Assembly (NCBI GenBank): GCA_964545895.1
Contig: CAZJHS010000107.1
Coordinates: forward strand, 1 to 9,421
Reading direction: 5' to 3'
DNA length: 9,421 nucleotides
DNA from: UBA6183 sp964545895
GTDB taxonomy: Bacteria > Bacteroidota > Bacteroidia > UKL13-3
The notes under the pieces were generated by a model that saw nothing but the letters and a program-made list of their open reading frames with translations, ran no database searches and was not told where the DNA came from. Position 1 is the first letter of the stretch; the number at the start of each line of letters is the position of its first letter. The position numbers were made by a program, and so were the translations under genes. This document shows, one piece after another, positions 6,472 through 9,421 of the stretch.

Positions 6472-8495
6472 TGATAGATTTAGTTCGCATAAAACGCATT
6501 TTTATAACACTGGTTAAAATAACCGGTGTTTTTTTGTTATTGGCCCTTATTGCTTTTTTTAGTTTGCGCAACATGCTTTTGCAAAAGGCCATTGCTAAAA
6601 TTAGTACTAAACTTAAAACAGATTATGCTGCTACTTTTACCGTGCAGCAAGCGGCTTTTACGGGTATTAGCAGTGTGCAACTAACAGGAGTTAGCTTGGT
6701 ACCTGCCAACCACGATAGTATTTTACGGGTAGCTAATATTGAAACCAGTATTAAACTTGGCTATGCCTTATTTTTAGATTTTAGGTTGGGTAACTTAACC
6801 GTTAATGATGGTTTTGTAAACCTAGTAAGCGATGAACGTGGGCGTAACTTTGATGCTTTTTTACACAGTAAAGATAGCGCTGCACCTAAAACTACCGATA
6901 ACAAACCTGCTACGCGCAACTTGGCTAAAACGGCTTACAAGCTTATTAGCAAAGTGCTTAATTTTATTCCGGGCGATGTTAGCATAAACCAAGTGGCGTT
7001 AAATATTATTGACCACAAACAGCACGTAGCTTTTAGCATGCAACAATTGGTGTTGGATGATGAGCAACTGGAATCGGTAATTAACGTAAGTAGTTTTAAA
7101 GATACTTTGGTAACCGAAAACTTTAAACAAAGCTGGCACATAAAAGGTACTGCCAACCCACAGAAAAAAAAGGTTGATGTACAGTTTTACAACAAAGATA
7201 CAGGCCATGTACAACTGCCCTACTTGCAAGATAAGTTTAACTTAATTGCAGGCTTTGATAGCATTAGACTTAAGCTTGATGAAGTAGAATTGGATAATGA
7301 TGAGCTAAACATTAAAGGTTTAGCTAGTACTACCAATTTTATGGTTAATCACCCAAAAATATCGAGCAAAGATGTGGTAATTGAAAAGGCAGAGTTTAAT
7401 TATGTGTTTGTGGTGGGCAATAATTTTGTTTCGTTAGATAGTGCATCAACAGTTAGTTTTAATAAGGTTAATTTTCATCCGTTTATTAAATACCAACGTG
7501 GGCCAGATACCACGTATCAGTTTAATGTAATCATCGAAAAAACATCGGCACAAGATTTTATTAGCTCGCTGCCCGAGGGTTTGTTTACCCATTTTAAAGG
7601 CATGGAAGCCGAAGGTACTTTTAGTTACCGCCTTGATTTTTTATACAACGAAAACAAACCGCGTGATTTAATTTTTGATAGCCGATTAGAAAAAGAAGGC
7701 CTGCGCATTACCAAATATGGCGAAGCTAATTTGAGTAAATTAAATGGCGATTTTATGTACCAAGCTATGGAAAATGGTCGTGTGCAACGCAATATTGATG
7801 TTAGCTATGCTAATCCCAATTTTGTGCCTTTAGATCAAATATCGCCTTTGCTAAAAAAGTCGGTTTTAACTACCGAAGATCCTTCGTTTTTTTACCACCG
7901 CGGTTTTATTGATGAAGCTTTCCGCCAATCAATTATTAAAAATATACGCAAGCGTAAATTTGCCCGTGGTGCAAGTACCATTAGCATGCAGTTGGTTAAA
8001 AATGTATTCTTAACCCGCGAAAAAACTTTATCGCGCAAGTTGGAAGAAATTTTATTGGTTTACATTTTAGAGAACAACCGCTTAAGCAGCAAAGAGCGCA
8101 TGTTTGAGGTGTATTTAAATATTATTGAATGGGGCCCAAATGTATATGGAGTTGGCGAAGCTGCTCGTTTTTACTTTGGCAAATCTCCTGCAGAGTTAAC
8201 CTTAAGCGAATCGATGTATTTGGCCATTATTATTCCTAGCCCTAAAAAGTTTATGTGGCGTTTTGGTAAAGATGGTGAATTAAAAGACCATGTGGGCCGA
8301 CACTTCCACTCGCTTGCAGGTTTAATGATACGCAGAAATGTGTTGATGCAGGAAGATACCATGGGACTTACGCATCACATAAAAATTACTGGCCCAGCAA
8401 AAGGCTTCATAAAAATTACTGCTGATACCTTGGTTAACGACAGTATTATGTTGGATGAAAACGGATTAATACTTCCACCAGAAGACGAAGAATAG
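6471..8495 (+). CDS. AsmA-like protein with C-terminal GT51 peptidoglycan glycosyltransferase domain
   Basis: 674 aa. An N-terminal membrane anchor (about residues 10-32) is followed by a long beta-rich region (about 35-450) resembling AsmA-type proteins (pattern GISSVQLTGVSLVP, LGNLTVNDGFVNL). A GT51 domain polymerising lipid II into glycan strands occupies about 455-620: TEDPSFFYHRG with catalytic E469, RGASTISMQLVKN (499-511), RKLEE (522-526, second conserved Glu E526), EVYLNIIEWGPNVYGVGEAA (546 on) and LSESMYLA. No transpeptidase domain follows, so it is monofunctional like MtgA but with a large extra periplasmic part. The GTG at 6471 is preferred because it keeps the whole anchor; the next ATG (6573) would remove it, and no in-frame ATG lies upstream before the stop at 6426. 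A terminator-like hairpin lies within codons 12-22. The gene ends two bases before the next start. The catalytic call is strong; the role of the AsmA part is inferred. Confidence 0.9.
   Translation: MIDLVRIKRIFITLVKITGVFLLLALIAFFSLRNMLLQKAIAKISTKLKTDYAATFTVQQAAFTGISSVQLTGVSLVPANHDSILRVANIETSIKLGYALFLDFRLGNLTVNDGFVNLVSDERGRNFDAFLHSKDSAAPKTTDNKPATRNLAKTAYKLISKVLNFIPGDVSINQVALNIIDHKQHVAFSMQQLVLDDEQLESVINVSSFKDTLVTENFKQSWHIKGTANPQKKKVDVQFYNKDTGHVQLPYLQDKFNLIAGFDSIRLKLDEVELDNDELNIKGLASTTNFMVNHPKISSKDVVIEKAEFNYVFVVGNNFVSLDSASTVSFNKVNFHPFIKYQRGPDTTYQFNVIIEKTSAQDFISSLPEGLFTHFKGMEAEGTFSYRLDFLYNENKPRDLIFDSRLEKEGLRITKYGEANLSKLNGDFMYQAMENGRVQRNIDVSYANPNFVPLDQISPLLKKSVLTTEDPSFFYHRGFIDEAFRQSIIKNIRKRKFARGASTISMQLVKNVFLTREKTLSRKLEEILLVYILENNRLSSKERMFEVYLNIIEWGPNVYGVGEAARFYFGKSPAELTLSESMYLAIIIPSPKKFMWRFGKDGELKDHVGRHFHSLAGLMIRRNVLMQEDTMGLTHHIKITGPAKGFIKITADTLVNDSIMLDENGLILPPEDEE
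6506..6535 (+). terminator. Intrinsic-terminator-like hairpin inside the 5' coding end of the AsmA/GT51 gene
   Basis: AACACTGGTTA (6506-6516) pairs with TAACCGGTGTT (6520-6530) around an AAA loop: 11 pairs with one T-G wobble (6511 with 6525). It is followed at once by TTTTT (6531-6535), then GTTATT. This is the standard form of a Rho-independent terminator. It lies 93 bases after the frr stop and 36 bases into the coding frame, where it also encodes part of the membrane anchor (TLVKITGVF). It may terminate pyrH-frr transcripts, or attenuate read-through into the envelope gene. Confidence 0.6.
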
Positions 8496-8497
8496 TT

Positions 8498-9421
8498 ATG
8501 GTTGAAAAAACATTAAACCCTAAAATATACCACGCCCTTTTGGGTGTGCTTATTGTTGCTTTTGTTTTGCTAAAATTAGAAGCACTTACACTGCCATTTT
8601 TTTGGGACGAAGCATGGGTGTACTTACCTGCCATTCGTACCATGGCCGAGCAAGGGCCAAGTATTATGCCGGGTAGCATTGATGCCGATTTATACACAGG
8701 CCATCCGTTATTGTTTTACTTTATGTCTTCAACCTGGATAAAACTTTGGGGTTATAGCCTGCCTATTGCACATAGTTTTCCGATGCTTATTTCCATTGGT
8801 TTAATAGTAAGCGTGTATGTAATTACTTACCATTTTGCTAAAAGCTATTTTACAGCTTTAATAGCGGCAGTTTTAGTTATTATTCAACCTATATTTTTAG
8901 CTCAAAGTTCGTACTTACTTATTGAGGTGTGGCTGGGTTTACTTTTTGTATGGGCATTTTACTTTTACTTTACTCGCAAATGGATAGCGTTTTGCATATC
9001 CATTATTTTAGCTTTGTGGAGTAAAGAAAGTGCGTTTACCCTTATTCCGGCATTTGGTTTGTTAGCCTTATACGAGTTAGCCACTAAACAATTACCTGCT
9101 AAAAAGTTTGCACAAATAGCGCTTATGTTGGTGGGTTGTTTTGTGCTTGGTTTCAGCTTTTTTATTATTCAAAAATTTAAATTGGGTTGGCTGTTTTTTC
9201 CTAGGCACGCCAATTGGATTAATTTAGATGAAGCTTGGTATAAATTTAAAGGCACACTGCTTACATTATTTGTTAGCCAAGGCCGAACCTATTTTTATGC
9301 TGCAGCTCTCATTGTTTTAGGCATTGCTCGGTTTGTGTTTAAAACAAAACTTGCCAAGCAACAATATAATTTTGTGTTGGCTGCTGTTATTTTTTCGTTT
9401 GGGTTTATCACATTTGCTTCC
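8498..9421 (+). CDS. Multi-pass GT-C glycosyltransferase, GT39/ArnT-like (3' partial)
   Basis: An open frame starts with ATG at 8498 and runs to the last base (308 codons, no stop), so the 3' end is outside the window. The protein is very hydrophobic with many membrane helices: the first around residues 12-30, then about 95-113, 117-135, 140-158 and more. The first periplasmic loop carries WDEAWVY, with D37-E38 as the acidic pair typical of polyprenyl-phosphate-sugar-dependent GT-C enzymes, and GHPLLFYF (H69-P70), the usual HP motif of the GT39/PMT/ArnT group. The KES stretch in the middle (LWSKESAFTLIPA) is also common in this group. It would move a sugar from a lipid-phosphate donor to a protein, lipid or glycan on the periplasmic side; donor and acceptor cannot be told. 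It starts two bases after the AsmA/GT51 stop, so the two are very likely co-transcribed. Confidence 0.85.
   Translation, partial: MVEKTLNPKIYHALLGVLIVAFVLLKLEALTLPFFWDEAWVYLPAIRTMAEQGPSIMPGSIDADLYTGHPLLFYFMSSTWIKLWGYSLPIAHSFPMLISIGLIVSVYVITYHFAKSYFTALIAAVLVIIQPIFLAQSSYLLIEVWLGLLFVWAFYFYFTRKWIAFCISIILALWSKESAFTLIPAFGLLALYELATKQLPAKKFAQIALMLVGCFVLGFSFFIIQKFKLGWLFFPRHANWINLDEAWYKFKGTLLTLFVSQGRTYFYAAALIVLGIARFVFKTKLAKQQYNFVLAAVIFSFGFITFAS

Noticed and set aside
6491..6503. AAAACGCATTTTT also occurs near 900-912, suggesting a shared element
   Set aside because: The rest of the surrounding inverted repeat is absent at 6491 and the string is coding there; low-complexity coincidence in AT-rich DNA.
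8446..8697. Minus-strand frame of 83 residues across the GT51/GT39 junction
   Set aside because: It covers the end of one coding gene and the start of another, both with clear motifs; no domain is visible in it.

Overview
The window looks like chromosomal DNA from a member of the Bacteroidota. It is AT-rich, the starts lack recognisable Shine-Dalgarno sequences (A/T-rich runs sit there instead), and the proteins (type I R subunit, UMP kinase, ribosome recycling factor, an AsmA-like/GT51 fusion) have the style of that phylum. This assignment is inference; no rRNA or other marker is present. All genes supported here are on the + strand.

Left part (1-4862), a defence module: the 3' two thirds of a Fic-domain AMP-transferase gene with a C-terminal winged helix, then a complete hsdR (type I restriction endonuclease R subunit), then a YgjP-type zinc metalloprotease gene that overlaps the hsdR stop (ATGA). 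hsdM and hsdS are not in the window; if the system is complete they probably lie upstream of fic. Between fic and hsdR is a 202-bp AT-rich gap with five copies of a short motif, consensus ACATGTATAGAAAA. The last two copies form a perfect 12-bp inverted repeat just before the hsdR start, a good candidate for an operator or mRNA hairpin controlling the nuclease subunit.

Middle (4863-5113), a 251-bp non-coding junction: its first half is locally GC-rich (about 53% over 4882-4981 by hand count) and holds tandem hairpins, including a compound 9+8-bp stem. A looser fold follows, in front of pyrH. It separates the accessory module from housekeeping genes and may be a dispersed repeat, a recombination site, a structured RNA or a terminator region.

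Right part (5114-9421), housekeeping and envelope genes: pyrH (UMP kinase) and frr (ribosome recycling factor) form a tight pair. They are followed by a membrane-anchored protein with an AsmA-like region fused to a GT51 peptidoglycan glycosyltransferase domain. Two bases after it begins a multi-pass GT39/ArnT-like glycosyltransferase that runs off the window. A terminator-like hairpin with a U-tract lies inside the first codons of the AsmA/GT51 gene, about 90 nt after frr. It could end pyrH-frr transcripts while overlapping the next gene, or act as an attenuator.

How the genes fit together: hsdR would supply translocation and cleavage for a type I restriction-modification enzyme, with Fic and the YgjP-like protease as linked accessory proteins. 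The right side joins pyrimidine nucleotide supply and ribosome recycling to cell-wall and surface glycan synthesis. The most interesting signals are the repeat cluster and hairpin before hsdR, the structured junction before pyrH, and the terminator-like hairpin inside a coding region.
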